Source: Cellvibrio sp. OA-2007
GTDB lineage: Bacteria > Pseudomonadota > Gammaproteobacteria > Pseudomonadales > Cellvibrionaceae
Assembly (NCBI RefSeq): GCF_000953825.1
Contig: NZ_BBUL01000082.1
Location: 1-64,000 of the forward strand
Length of the DNA stretch: 64,000 nt
Direction of reading: 5' to 3'
Part shown: positions 1 to 7,708 of the stretch, piece after piece
Numbering within the stretch: the first letter of the stretch is position 1
How the letters are laid out: each line of letters starts with the position of its first letter
Notes under the pieces: generated by a model
The model's input: the letters and a program-made list of their open reading frames with translations, nothing else
The model's database searches: none
What the model was told of the DNA's origin: nothing
Made by a program: the position numbers and the translations under genes

Positions 1-2
1 CG

Positions 3-548
3 CTATTGGCTTTATTAGCCCAGAGCGCTTTGAGGCAAGAAATGTATGTTAGTGAACTGTCCGAAGTTGGCGGAGGGGATCACTTTTCCCAGGTTAAAAC
101 TATTGCGGACTTGCGTCGTTTGCGCGGTGGGATTGGCTCGCATTGGCCAGATAGAATTGTCATGGAAGAGAATGGCTTACCCTTGGTGTTAAGCATGAGT
201 TATTTTAATTTGTTCAAAATGCTCGTTTCCAGGCGATTTGATTACTATTCACGTGGTGCGCATCAAGTTTTACCTGAGATTAGTCGTTATGCTACCAAAG
301 GCATAACACTCGAGCAGGAGTTATTGCTTCGCTATGACAACCCAGTTTATTTTTACGTTAATAAATCTAATACCCAGTTAGCTGAACGCATCGGCCTTGG
401 GCTTAAAATAGCTCAGGAGGATGGTAGTTTTGACGCTTTGTTTGCACAGTTTGAAAATTTCACTTGGGCAGAAGCAATGATTAAGCAGGCTGATCGCCGG
501 GTAATACCGCTCACGAACTTCAGTTTTAGTGGATTAGCTGCACAATAA
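3..548 (+). CDS. Solute-binding-like periplasmic protein (family 3 fold), 3' end only
   Basis: This is the C-terminal part of a gene that begins before the window, and the reading frame is open to the left edge. The 180 visible residues look like the second lobe of a family 3 extracellular solute-binding protein, the fold of amino-acid ABC transporter receptors. That fold is also used by stand-alone periplasmic sensor proteins. The ending, with a segment about an effective score of repeated turns and helices (IGLGLKIAQEDGSFDALFAQF), resembles the closing helices of that fold. No permease or ATPase gene follows, so transport cannot be claimed. The next gene starts about 275 bases downstream behind its own candidate promoter, so this gene is probably not part of the chemotaxis operon. 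The family call is tentative and the function is unknown. Confidence 0.55.
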   Translation, partial: LLALLAQSALRQEMYVSELSEVGGGDHFSQVKTIADLRRLRGGIGSHWPDRIVMEENGLPLVLSMSYFNLFKMLVSRRFDYYSRGAHQVLPEISRYATKGITLEQELLLRYDNPVYFYVNKSNTQLAERIGLGLKIAQEDGSFDALFAQFENFTWAEAMIKQADRRVIPLTNFSFSGLAAQ

Positions 549-613
549 TGTCTGCTTGAGCCATTTTCCTGTGGTACCTAGCCTGCAAGTCATTTTCAGC
601 TTTACGCTTCAGC

Positions 614-640
614 TAAATAATCTTGAATAAATGCCGATAG
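614..640 (+). promoter_or_regulatory. Candidate sigma-28 (FliA) promoter for the parC-parP-cheW operon
   Basis: TAAATAAT, 11 bases, then GCCGATAG. The enterobacterial FliA consensus is TAAAGTTT-N11-GCCGATAA. The -10 matches at seven of eight positions and the first four -35 bases match. The predicted start near 647 leaves a leader of about 175 bases before parC. The match is inferred by eye. Confidence 0.5.
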
Positions 641-823
641 CTTGACGTTCCTTGGTGCTAGGCAATAATTACTATCCCCTGATTGAAAAATAATCACCTT
701 GATTGGCTGTCAATCGGCACCCGGTAAATAGATAATCCTGTTTTCGTTGAATGGGCATAGACCTTGCTTTGCATGTATTAATGACAAAAATGTCTGGTGT
801 TTGACGCCAGTGAGGGTTTAATC

Positions 824-1660
824 GTGCGTGTTTTGGCAATAGCAAATCAAAAAGGTGGGGTTGGAAAAACCACAACTAGCGTGTCTCTTGGCGGGTTAAT
901 TGCCTCGTCCGGGAAGCGTATTTTATTGCTTGATATCGATCCTCATGGCTCTCTGTCCACTTATTTTGGCCAGGATCCTGACGCGCAACAACTGAGCAGT
1001 TACACTTTATTTCAAGAGCGTAAAGAGCTATCGCGGGATTCAATCAAGCGGCTAATTATTGCGACTGATTATCCCAATCTGCATATTCTTCCATCGGCAA
1101 CCGCCTTGGCGACTTTGGAGCGTCAAGCCATAGGGCAGGATGGAATGGGTTTGGTGTTGAGCCGGGCGTTAGCGCATATCGCTGATGATTACGACTATGT
1201 ACTGATAGATACCCCGCCCTTGTTAGGTGTCCTGATGATCAATGCACTGGCTGCCTGCCAGTACTTGGTAATTCCTGTACAGACTGAATTTCTCGCGCTT
1301 AAAGGTTTGGAGCGTATGGTTAATACGCTTAGGATGATGTCGCGTTCACGCAAAAAAGCGTTGGCCTATACGATTGTCCCTGTCATGTTTGACCGCCGCA
1401 CCCAGGCATCGGTAACCAGCTTGCGTACCATTCGCAATACATATCCTGAACAGGCTTGGCCTGGGCATATCCCCATTGATACCCGTTTTCGCGATGCGAG
1501 CAAAGCCGGAGTGCCGCCACATATCTTTGACCCTACCAGTCGCGGTGCTGATGCTTATTTGTCTCTATGGCATTGGCTGGAAAAAGCGATTCGTAGCGAT
1601 GAATCAACACCAGATAATCCGCCCGTTGTGGTTGCCAATAAAACAGGTATGGGCTCGTGA
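824..1660 (+). CDS. parC: ParA-family ATPase ParC, polar positioning of chemotaxis arrays
   Basis: This is a 278-residue deviant Walker ATPase of the ParA/MinD superfamily. The P-loop KGGVGKTT lies near residues 10-17 and a Walker B-like DYVLIDTPP segment lies in the middle. I chose the GTG at 824 because GAGGG at 812-816 is well spaced before it and the protein then starts MRVLAIANQKGG, as ParA proteins usually do. A GTG at 797 would add nine residues. ParP and CheW follow directly, the order seen in Pseudomonas and Vibrio, where ParC recruits chemoreceptor arrays to the old pole and helps segregate them. This is not topoisomerase IV ParC. Its GTGA overlap with the next gene suggests translational coupling. 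The role is inferred from family and context. Confidence 0.85.
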   Translation: MRVLAIANQKGGVGKTTTSVSLGGLIASSGKRILLLDIDPHGSLSTYFGQDPDAQQLSSYTLFQERKELSRDSIKRLIIATDYPNLHILPSATALATLERQAIGQDGMGLVLSRALAHIADDYDYVLIDTPPLLGVLMINALAACQYLVIPVQTEFLALKGLERMVNTLRMMSRSRKKALAYTIVPVMFDRRTQASVTSLRTIRNTYPEQAWPGHIPIDTRFRDASKAGVPPHIFDPTSRGADAYLSLWHWLEKAIRSDESTPDNPPVVVANKTGMGS

Positions 1661-2685
1661 CTAAGCAAAAAGACTCAGGTGATAGCATCAAGCCGCCTGA
1701 TGACAGCTTGAATAATTACTTTGATGATCTGCTGGGCGGAGAAGATTTGCTTGAGCAGGCGTTCAATGCAATGGATGAGCGACCAATGCCTGTTGCTGCA
1801 GGCGCAGGTAGCGCACGTGTAGTTGCCTTGCCGACTAAAAAAAACCTTGACGAAAAACCTAAAAAGCCAGTTTTGCGTGCAGAGCCAACAAGCAAACTAG
1901 CTCCCCAAGCCATGGCCACTTTTGCTGAGCCTGAGGCTATTCAATCACTTGAGCAGAAGCGCAAGCTAGAAAAGTTATTGCAGTCAGCGAGAACTGAATT
2001 ATTGGTTGATGTACCGGTGGCGACACAGGTATCAACCGAGACTAAAACGCAATTCGTAAGCGATCCTGACGAGATTCAAGAGTGGGATGTTGAGGGTCTG
2101 ATTGATGAGGTATTGACGGTCGGTGCGAATAGTGAGGTGCCGATTGTTGCAGAACAAACTCAGCATGAGGATATTCCGCAAGCGGGGCATTTTCAAATCC
2201 AAGGTCTTGAGTGGCTGGAGAATGGGCGCCCACAGTGGGCGCAGTCCCGTTTTGATGTGCTGCTGTTTAAAGTGTCAGGCTTAACACTCGCGGTGCCCTT
2301 GATTTCACTGGGTCAAATCCAGCCGCTGACTGATGAGTTGACTCCATTATTTGGTCAGGCCGACTGGTTTATGGGGTTTCAGCCAACTGCCGCCGGTAAG
2401 ATTCGTACGGTAAACACTGCCAAATTTGTAATGCCAGAGCGCTATGACCCCCATTTTTTGGAAACTGCTAAGTATGTCATGTCGATCAATGGCGTTCCTT
2501 GGGGGTTGGCGGTAGATTCTGTTAATCAGCCCATTACGCTTATGCCGGAAGATGTAAAGTGGCGCGGTGATCGCAGTAAGCGCCCATGGCTTGCGGGTAC
2601 GGTTAAAGATCACATGTGCGCGCTTTTGGATATTCCCAGAATTGGGCAGATATTGATTGAGGCAGACAAAAACTTTACACCTTAA
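1657..2685 (+). CDS. parP: ParP-like array adaptor with C-terminal CheW-like domain
   Basis: This 342-residue protein has a long, charged, low-complexity N-terminal half (about residues 1-185, rich in Glu, Ala, Pro and Lys). A compact C-terminal CheW-like domain follows (about 195-340, starting near RFDVLLFKVSGLTLAVP). That architecture fits ParP, whose array-integration domain binds CheA and receptors while another part binds ParC. It begins with GTG at 1657, overlapping the parC TGA. The N-terminal half is the least conserved type of region and I cannot assign motifs in it. The strict order parC-parP-cheW supports the name more strongly than sequence detail does. Confidence 0.8.
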   Translation: MTKQKDSGDSIKPPDDSLNNYFDDLLGGEDLLEQAFNAMDERPMPVAAGAGSARVVALPTKKNLDEKPKKPVLRAEPTSKLAPQAMATFAEPEAIQSLEQKRKLEKLLQSARTELLVDVPVATQVSTETKTQFVSDPDEIQEWDVEGLIDEVLTVGANSEVPIVAEQTQHEDIPQAGHFQIQGLEWLENGRPQWAQSRFDVLLFKVSGLTLAVPLISLGQIQPLTDELTPLFGQADWFMGFQPTAAGKIRTVNTAKFVMPERYDPHFLETAKYVMSINGVPWGLAVDSVNQPITLMPEDVKWRGDRSKRPWLAGTVKDHMCALLDIPRIGQILIEADKNFTP

Positions 2686-2777
2686 ACAAAAGTGGCATAG
2701 GAAAAGTCCTCGGCTATAGTTATAACGACATTTATGTGATTTGCCGCCCTGTAGTGCGGCCTTAGAGGAATTAGACG

Positions 2778-3263
2778 ATGGCAACTGATGCAGCAAAAAA
2801 TAAAAGTAGTGATGATCCCGTATTGCAATGGGTCACTTTTCGCTTGGATGGTGAGACTTACGGTATCAATGTAATGCAGGTGCAGGAAGTGCTGCGCTAC
2901 TCTGAAATAGCTCCGGTGCCTGGTGCGCCATCCTATGTGTTGGGCATTATTAATTTGCGAGGCAATGTGGTGACGGTAATTGATACCCGTCATCGTTTCA
3001 ATTTGTCTAGCGGTGAGATTACCGATAACACCCGAATTGTAATTATCGAAACGGATCGCCATGTGATTGGTATTTTGGTGGATAGCGTGGCAGAGGTGGT
3101 TTATCTTCGCCAATCAGAAATGGAGATCGCGCCTAACGTAGGCAATGAGGAAAGCGCGAAGTTTATCCAAGGTGTTTGTCACAAAAACAATGAGCTGTTA
3201 ATTCTGATTGATCTCAATAAATTGTTAACCAGTGAAGAGTGGTCAGAATTGGAGGATGTATAG
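2778..3263 (+). CDS. cheW: Chemotaxis coupling protein CheW
   Basis: This 161-residue protein is a single CheW domain linking chemoreceptors to the CheA kinase at the cell pole. Typical features are VTFRLDGETYGINVMQVQEVLR near residues 16-37, the segment VLGIINLRGNVVTVIDTR in the middle, and a regulatory loop IVIIETDRHVIGILVDSVAEV. The start at 2778 has AGAGGA about nine bases upstream. It lies 92 bases after parP in the same direction, with no clear terminator between them. The dedicated CheA is not in the window, so this coupling protein probably serves an array encoded further upstream. Confidence 0.95.
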   Translation: MATDAAKNKSSDDPVLQWVTFRLDGETYGINVMQVQEVLRYSEIAPVPGAPSYVLGIINLRGNVVTVIDTRHRFNLSSGEITDNTRIVIIETDRHVIGILVDSVAEVVYLRQSEMEIAPNVGNEESAKFIQGVCHKNNELLILIDLNKLLTSEEWSELEDV

Positions 3264-3323
3264 GTCGCGGCGCAACCATGCAAGCTGATCGCAAATGACG
3301 GAATCAGGCACAGAGAAATATTC

Positions 3324-3710
3324 ATGACAGTGTTGGAGATGGGGCTGGCTGTATCCGCAGCGATCAGTGTTATTGCACTGGTGATCGCAGTGCTGAGTTT
3401 GAAACACGTGCGTCGGCAGGCTGATGCTAACGAAAAGTTGATTCAGAAATTAATGCGTGAAGTCGCCGCGTCCAGCAGCGGCTCAGTCGGTATGGGGCAG
3501 CGATTGCTAGCCATGGAAAAACGCTTACAGGCTAATTTGACTAAACCGCCCGAAAAAATTGATTACTACAATGACGACGAGTTTCAGCCATATTCTCAGG
3601 CGGCACAAATGTTCAAAATGGGGATGGATTGTGATGAAGTTGCGCGTCGCTGCGGCTTGTCCCGCGCGGAGGCATCGCTGCTGGAGATGATGCAAAAATC
3701 CAGTCACTGA
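3324..3710 (+). CDS. DUF2802 family protein, single-pass membrane
   Basis: This 128-residue protein has one N-terminal membrane helix (about residues 5-26, rich in Val, Ile, Ala and Leu). A basic stretch and a predicted coil follow, and then a C-terminal segment resembling a small helix-turn-helix (AQMFKMGMDCDEVARRCGLSRAEASLLEMM). Members of DUF2802 are the standard last gene of the Pseudomonas-type chemotaxis cluster, after cheW. Its function has not been defined as far as I know. A clear hairpin terminator follows 23 bases after the stop codon, marking it as the last gene of the operon. Confidence 0.8.
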   Translation: MTVLEMGLAVSAAISVIALVIAVLSLKHVRRQADANEKLIQKLMREVAASSSGSVGMGQRLLAMEKRLQANLTKPPEKIDYYNDDEFQPYSQAAQMFKMGMDCDEVARRCGLSRAEASLLEMMQKSSH

Positions 3711-3732
3711 GCGGCAGATTTAATACATGGCC

Positions 3733-3760
3733 AAAAGGAGATCACTCGATCTCCTTTTTT
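3733..3760. terminator. Bidirectional intrinsic terminator between the cheW operon and yciK
   Basis: The seven-base arms GGAGATC (3737-3743) and GATCTCC (3748-3754) flank an ACTC loop. T6 follows on the plus strand and AAAA precedes the stem, which reads TTTT on the minus strand. It sits between two converging transcription units and can serve both. Confidence 0.85.
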
Positions 3761-3799
3761 ATTACACAGATTTTTTGATGATTTGGCGGCAGCACAATT

Positions 3800-4552
3800 C
3801 TATTGTTGATAATGGAATGCTTGGCCACTAACGCCCACCGAATCATCACTCAGTAAATACACGTATGAGGGCATCAGCTCGGCCGGTGTTTTTACGGTTT
3901 CTGGATCTTCCGCAGGATAAGCTGATGCACGCATCGCCGTGCGAGTTGCACCTGGATTAATGCTGTTTGCGCGGATGCGGGTTGCACCTTCCAATTCATC
4001 ATGCAGTGTTTGCATAAAATTTTCTTGCGCTGCCTTGGATGCTGCATAAGCACCCCAAAAGGCGCGGCCTTTAAATGCAACACTGGAGCTGGTGAATACA
4101 ATGCTTCCATTTTCGGCGCGCTCCAGTAGTGGCAGCAACGCCTGAGTCATCATAAACGGTGAGTTCACATTCACTTGCATGCAGCGCAGCCAAGCGCTAA
4201 CCGAATAATTGCTGAGTGGAGTGCGCTCGCCCAAGTCGGCGGCGTTAAACAGAATGCCATCCAAGCGCCCGAATGTATCTTCCAGCGCATTGCACATATC
4301 GTCGTAATCTTTTTCTACTGCGCTTTCAAAATTGATGAGAAAAATTGCAGGTTGCGGGTGGCCCGCTGCTTCAATCTCATCGTAAACCTGTTCCAGTTTT
4401 GCCATGGTACGGCCACAGAGGATTACCGTAGCACCGCAGGCGGCAAACGTGGTTGCGGCTGTTTTGCCTATGCCTGCGCCTGCGCCGGTGACAAGAATAA
4501 TTTTTCCGCTCAGTGCATCGGGTTTAATGGTGTAATCGGAAGGTATTTGCAT
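3800..4552 (-). CDS. yciK: YciK-type short-chain dehydrogenase/reductase
   Basis: This 250-residue classical SDR has the nucleotide-binding motif TGAGAGIG near residues 21-28, the structural NAA motif (ILFNAADLG), the catalytic Ser in FTSSSVA, and YAASK as the YxxxK pair. The natural substrate of YciK proteins is not established. I start it at 4552 (MQIPSDY), because the longer open frame to 4630 runs back into mupP. It lies 43 bases downstream of mupP, as in Pseudomonas, where ubiG-mupP-yciK are neighbours. The terminator at 3733-3760 ends the unit. Confidence 0.85.
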   Translation of the reverse strand: MQIPSDYTIKPDALSGKIILVTGAGAGIGKTAATTFAACGATVILCGRTMAKLEQVYDEIEAAGHPQPAIFLINFESAVEKDYDDMCNALEDTFGRLDGILFNAADLGERTPLSNYSVSAWLRCMQVNVNSPFMMTQALLPLLERAENGSIVFTSSSVAFKGRAFWGAYAASKAAQENFMQTLHDELEGATRIRANSINPGATRTAMRASAYPAEDPETVKTPAELMPSYVYLLSDDSVGVSGQAFHYQQ

Positions 4553-4595
4553 AAGTGTATCTTCAATAAGGTAGCGATTTAAAAATCGCAGGGTT

Positions 4596-5264
4596 TTACA
4601 GGTGTTGTTCGATAATGGGCCAGATTTCATCGGCGTGGTTTACGCAGTAGTCGGCATTCCAGTTTGCCGGATCATCACCTGCATCAACATAACCATAAGC
4701 GGCGGCAATCGTGATACTACCCGCACCTTTACCGCAGTCGATATCGCGCTTGTGATCGCCGATGTAAATAATTTCTTCGGGCGAGCAACCCAGTTGAGTT
4801 CCTGCCAAAAATAAAGATTCTGGATCAGGTTTGCTGCGCGCAACATGGTCAGGGCAAATCACACTGAGTGGTGCAGGTTGAATATTCAATGCGGCCATTA
4901 AAGGTAATGTGTAGGTAGACGGTTTATTAGTGGCAATTCCCCAGGCGATATTGTGATCGGCTAATTTGTCCAGCAGTTTATCAATTCCAGGAAAAAGTAC
5001 GGTGTGAACTGCGATGTGCGCTAAATACAATTCCAATAAGCGTTGGCGCAGTGGCTCAAATTGTTCGTGGCTTTCATCGAGCGAAAACGCGAGTTTGATT
5101 AATGCTTTTGAGCCGTTAGAGACGCCAGCGCGGATTATTTCTGCTGCGAGTGCAGGGCGCGCTTGTTCACTCAGTAGTTGATTTACTACTACGACAAAAT
5201 CGGGCGCGGTATCCAATAGAGTGCCATCTAAATCAAACATAACTGCGCGAATAGGTTTAGCCAT
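4596..5264 (-). CDS. mupP: MupP/Gph-type HAD phosphatase
   Basis: This 222-residue HAD-superfamily phosphatase of the phosphoglycolate phosphatase type has motif I MFDLDGTLLDT near residues 9-19, motif II Thr/Ser and Lys in the ATNKPS and RSKPDPE segments, and motif III acids in IYIGDHKRDIDCG. In Pseudomonas the gene at this position, between ubiG and yciK, encodes MupP, the MurNAc-6-phosphate phosphatase of the cell-wall recycling pathway leading to UDP-MurNAc. Sequence alone cannot separate this from phosphoglycolate phosphatase, and the name rests on gene order. Its ATG overlaps the ubiG stop codon by one base (TAATG), suggesting coupled translation. Confidence 0.85.
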   Translation of the reverse strand: MAKPIRAVMFDLDGTLLDTAPDFVVVVNQLLSEQARPALAAEIIRAGVSNGSKALIKLAFSLDESHEQFEPLRQRLLELYLAHIAVHTVLFPGIDKLLDKLADHNIAWGIATNKPSTYTLPLMAALNIQPAPLSVICPDHVARSKPDPESLFLAGTQLGCSPEEIIYIGDHKRDIDCGKGAGSITIAAAYGYVDAGDDPANWNADYCVNHADEIWPIIEQHL

Positions 5265-5968
5265 TAATTGCCGACCTTTTTTGCATGTAGCAAATAATTA
5301 ACGTTCACATCATTGGGGTTGAGCTTGTAATGTTTGGTGAGTGGGTTGTAAGTCATGCCGGTAATGGTTTGCAGTTCCAGACCTGCCGCGCGCAACCACT
5401 GCGCTAATTCCGATGGGCGAATAAATTTACTGTAATCGTGTGTGCCTTTAGGCAGCAATTTCAAAATATATTCAGCGCCGAGAATCGCAAAGGCATAGGC
5501 CTTTGGGCTGCGATTAATAGTAGAAAAATATACATCGCCGCCGTCTTTCACCAACGCTGCGCAAGCGCGCACCACCGATGAAGGATCGGGTACGTGTTCC
5601 AACATTTCCATGCAAGTAACTACATCAAAGGCACCGGGCAGTTGTGCGGCTTTATCTTCTGCGGTGGTTTGTTCGTAGGTCAATTCAACGCCGCTCTCCA
5701 GTGCGTGCAGGCGTGCAACCGCTAAAGGCGCTTCGCCCATATCGATCCCTGTCACTATTGCGCCGCGCTGCGCAAGTGATTCGGCCAGAATGCCGCCACC
5801 GCAACCGACATCGATAATTTTTTTCTGTGCTACCGGTGAGCGCTCATCAATAAAATTGGCGCGCAATGGGTTGATGTCGTGCAGCGGTTTAAATTCGCTA
5901 TTTTTATCCCACCAACGGCTGGCGAGGGCTTCAAATTTTGCAATTTCGGCAGTATCGACATTGGCCAT
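5264..5968 (-). CDS. ubiG: Ubiquinone biosynthesis O-methyltransferase UbiG
   Basis: This 234-residue class I SAM-dependent methyltransferase performs the two O-methylations in ubiquinone synthesis. SAM-binding motif I is [15 protein letters not shown] near residues 50-65, followed by GIDMGE and [11 protein letters not shown], which are close to the family pattern. The N-terminus [25 protein letters not shown] is a UbiG hallmark. It begins 22 bases after mtaD and overlaps mupP by one base, so the four minus-strand genes mtaD-ubiG-mupP-yciK probably form one transcript. Confidence 0.95.
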   Translation of the reverse strand: MANVDTAEIAKFEALASRWWDKNSEFKPLHDINPLRANFIDERSPVAQKKIIDVGCGGGILAESLAQRGAIVTGIDMGEAPLAVARLHALESGVELTYEQTTAEDKAAQLPGAFDVVTCMEMLEHVPDPSSVVRACAALVKDGGDVYFSTINRSPKAYAFAILGAEYILKLLPKGTHDYSKFIRPSELAQWLRAAGLELQTITGMTYNPLTKHYKLNPNDVNVNYLLHAKKVGN

Positions 5969-5990
5969 AATATGTTTCCGCTTTGTAAAT

Positions 5991-7328
5991 TTAGTGAGTG
6001 GCGATTTGTTTTCGCCACCAATTGGCTTTACCTAAAATTTCGCGTTCATCCAGGGTTTGCAATTGGCGATTAACGAGCAGCGCTTTGCCTTGCACCCACA
6101 CATGACTTACCCCTTGACCGGAATGGGTATACACCAATTGTGATGCGGGGTTGTATAAAGGTTGTGTTCCGAGTCCGCTTAAATCAATAGCGGTCATGTC
6201 GGCAAATTTACCCACTTCAAGGCTGCCGATTTTTTCTTCCATGCCCAAGGCTTTGGCGCCATTGAGTGTTGCCATACGCAGTGCAGCGTGGGCATCAAGT
6301 GCGGCGGCATCACCGGCGACCGCTTTGGCAAGCAATGCGGCGGTTTTTAATTCGCTGAATAAATCCAAATCATTATTGCTGGCGGCACCGTCAGTGCCGA
6401 GTGCGACATTAATTCCCGCTTTGATTAATTTATCGACGGGGCAAAATCCGCTCGCTAATTTCAAATTGGATTCTGGGCAGTGCACAACATGCGCGCCGGT
6501 TTGTTGCAACAGCGCTATATCGATATCGTTAATTTGTGTCATATGGACACATTGGGTCAGAGGCGAGAGTAAACCTAACTCCATCAAGCGCTGGGTTGGG
6601 CGCTTGCCATATTGCTTAAGTGATTCTTCCACCTCAAACGCTGTTTCGTGCAGATGGATTTGCACCGGCATATCCATTTCTTGCGCGAGTACCGCAATTT
6701 TTTGCAGTGGGGTGTCCGACACTGTATAGGGCGCATGAGGGCCAAAGGCAATATTGATTAAATCGGTAGCGCGCAAACTGTCATGCAGGGCGAGCCCCTT
6801 GGCGAAGTAATCGTCTGCACCCATGCCCCATGAAGTCGCGAAATCGAAAATCGGAAAACTAATCTGGCTGCGCATTTTGGCTTCCAGGCAAACCTGTGCG
6901 GCCTGTTCAGGATAAAAATACATATCCGCAAAGCAGGTGGTGCCCGTTTTGATCATCTCTGCCATTGCCAGCTGGGTGCCGTCGCGAACAAATTCTTCGC
7001 CGACCCAGCGGTTTTCGGTGGGCCAGATGTGATCGTTGAGCCAGGTGTGCAGCGGTTGATCGTCGGCATAGCCGCGTAGCAAACTCATCGCCGCGTGCCC
7101 ATGGGCGTTAACCAACCCGGGAATCAATGCATGGCTGCCGAGGTTGACAATCTCTGTGGTATTAAAGCGGCGCTCCGCTTCATCACTGGGGATTATCGCT
7201 AAAATTCGCCCTTTATCGATTGCTAGTGCGCAATTTTCCAGCACCCGATTTTCTGGGGTCACGGGAATTATCCAGCGGGCTTTTACAATCAGGTCGATTA
7301 AGGGTTGCTCGGGTGTGGGCGTCAACAT
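5991..7328 (-). CDS. mtaD: 5-methylthioadenosine/S-adenosylhomocysteine deaminase (TRZ/ATZ family)
   Basis: This 445-residue amidohydrolase shows the metal-binding HxH in [10 protein letters not shown], further histidines in HLHETAFEV and [12 protein letters not shown], and the acid in [12 protein letters not shown]. In pseudomonads the orthologous gene next to ubiG deaminates 5'-methylthioadenosine, opening an alternative route of methionine salvage. S-adenosylhomocysteine or other adenosines are possible substrates. I chose the ATG at 7328 over a TTG at 7355 in the same frame. The gene is transcribed away from gyrA. Confidence 0.88.
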   Translation of the reverse strand: MLTPTPEQPLIDLIVKARWIIPVTPENRVLENCALAIDKGRILAIIPSDEAERRFNTTEIVNLGSHALIPGLVNAHGHAAMSLLRGYADDQPLHTWLNDHIWPTENRWVGEEFVRDGTQLAMAEMIKTGTTCFADMYFYPEQAAQVCLEAKMRSQISFPIFDFATSWGMGADDYFAKGLALHDSLRATDLINIAFGPHAPYTVSDTPLQKIAVLAQEMDMPVQIHLHETAFEVEESLKQYGKRPTQRLMELGLLSPLTQCVHMTQINDIDIALLQQTGAHVVHCPESNLKLASGFCPVDKLIKAGINVALGTDGAASNNDLDLFSELKTAALLAKAVAGDAAALDAHAALRMATLNGAKALGMEEKIGSLEVGKFADMTAIDLSGLGTQPLYNPASQLVYTHSGQGVSHVWVQGKALLVNRQLQTLDEREILGKANWWRKQIATH

Positions 7329-7708
7329 AGGTGTAAGGGCTAGCTTGGGTCGCAAAAAAGAGGCGCCCAGTATACTGCAAAGACTCTGCAGGGCTAGGGC
7401 AGATTTGCAGCTGCGCCTATGGGATTTACTGCCTTCCTTTTATGGCTTAAATCGTTCGTGTTTTCAGAGTGATGGCGTTGTGCCAACTGCCTATACCGTA
7501 GAATTTATGCTAACATCGCGCCCCTGAATTAAGCGTTAGATGCATTTTTAGCCAGTTTTTTGTTTGGCAAGTAGTAGGGTAGCGGTTTTTGTCTCTTTTT
7601 GATTGGTGCGCATAATAGGCGCTACCTGTCTAATTGGTGCAGTCGCAGCTCATAACTAAAGCCTTAATTAAGCCCGTAGCTTTAATAAGAAAGGAAAGCT
7701 GTATTCCC
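7329..7708. other. Divergent intergenic region between mtaD and gyrA
   Basis: There is no gene here. The stretch must carry the outward promoters of mtaD (minus) and gyrA (plus), but I see no promoter strong enough to mark. Open frames extending into it from both sides lack ribosome binding sites and begin with TTG-type codons, so I treat it as noncoding. Confidence 0.6.

Noticed and set aside
4175-4582. 135-residue plus-strand frame inside yciK
   Set aside because: Shadow of a conserved SDR gene; Cys-rich composition arises from the reverse codons.
7144-7527. 127-residue plus-strand frame overlapping mtaD and the gyrA upstream region
   Set aside because: Most of it is antisense to mtaD, and it has no ribosome site.
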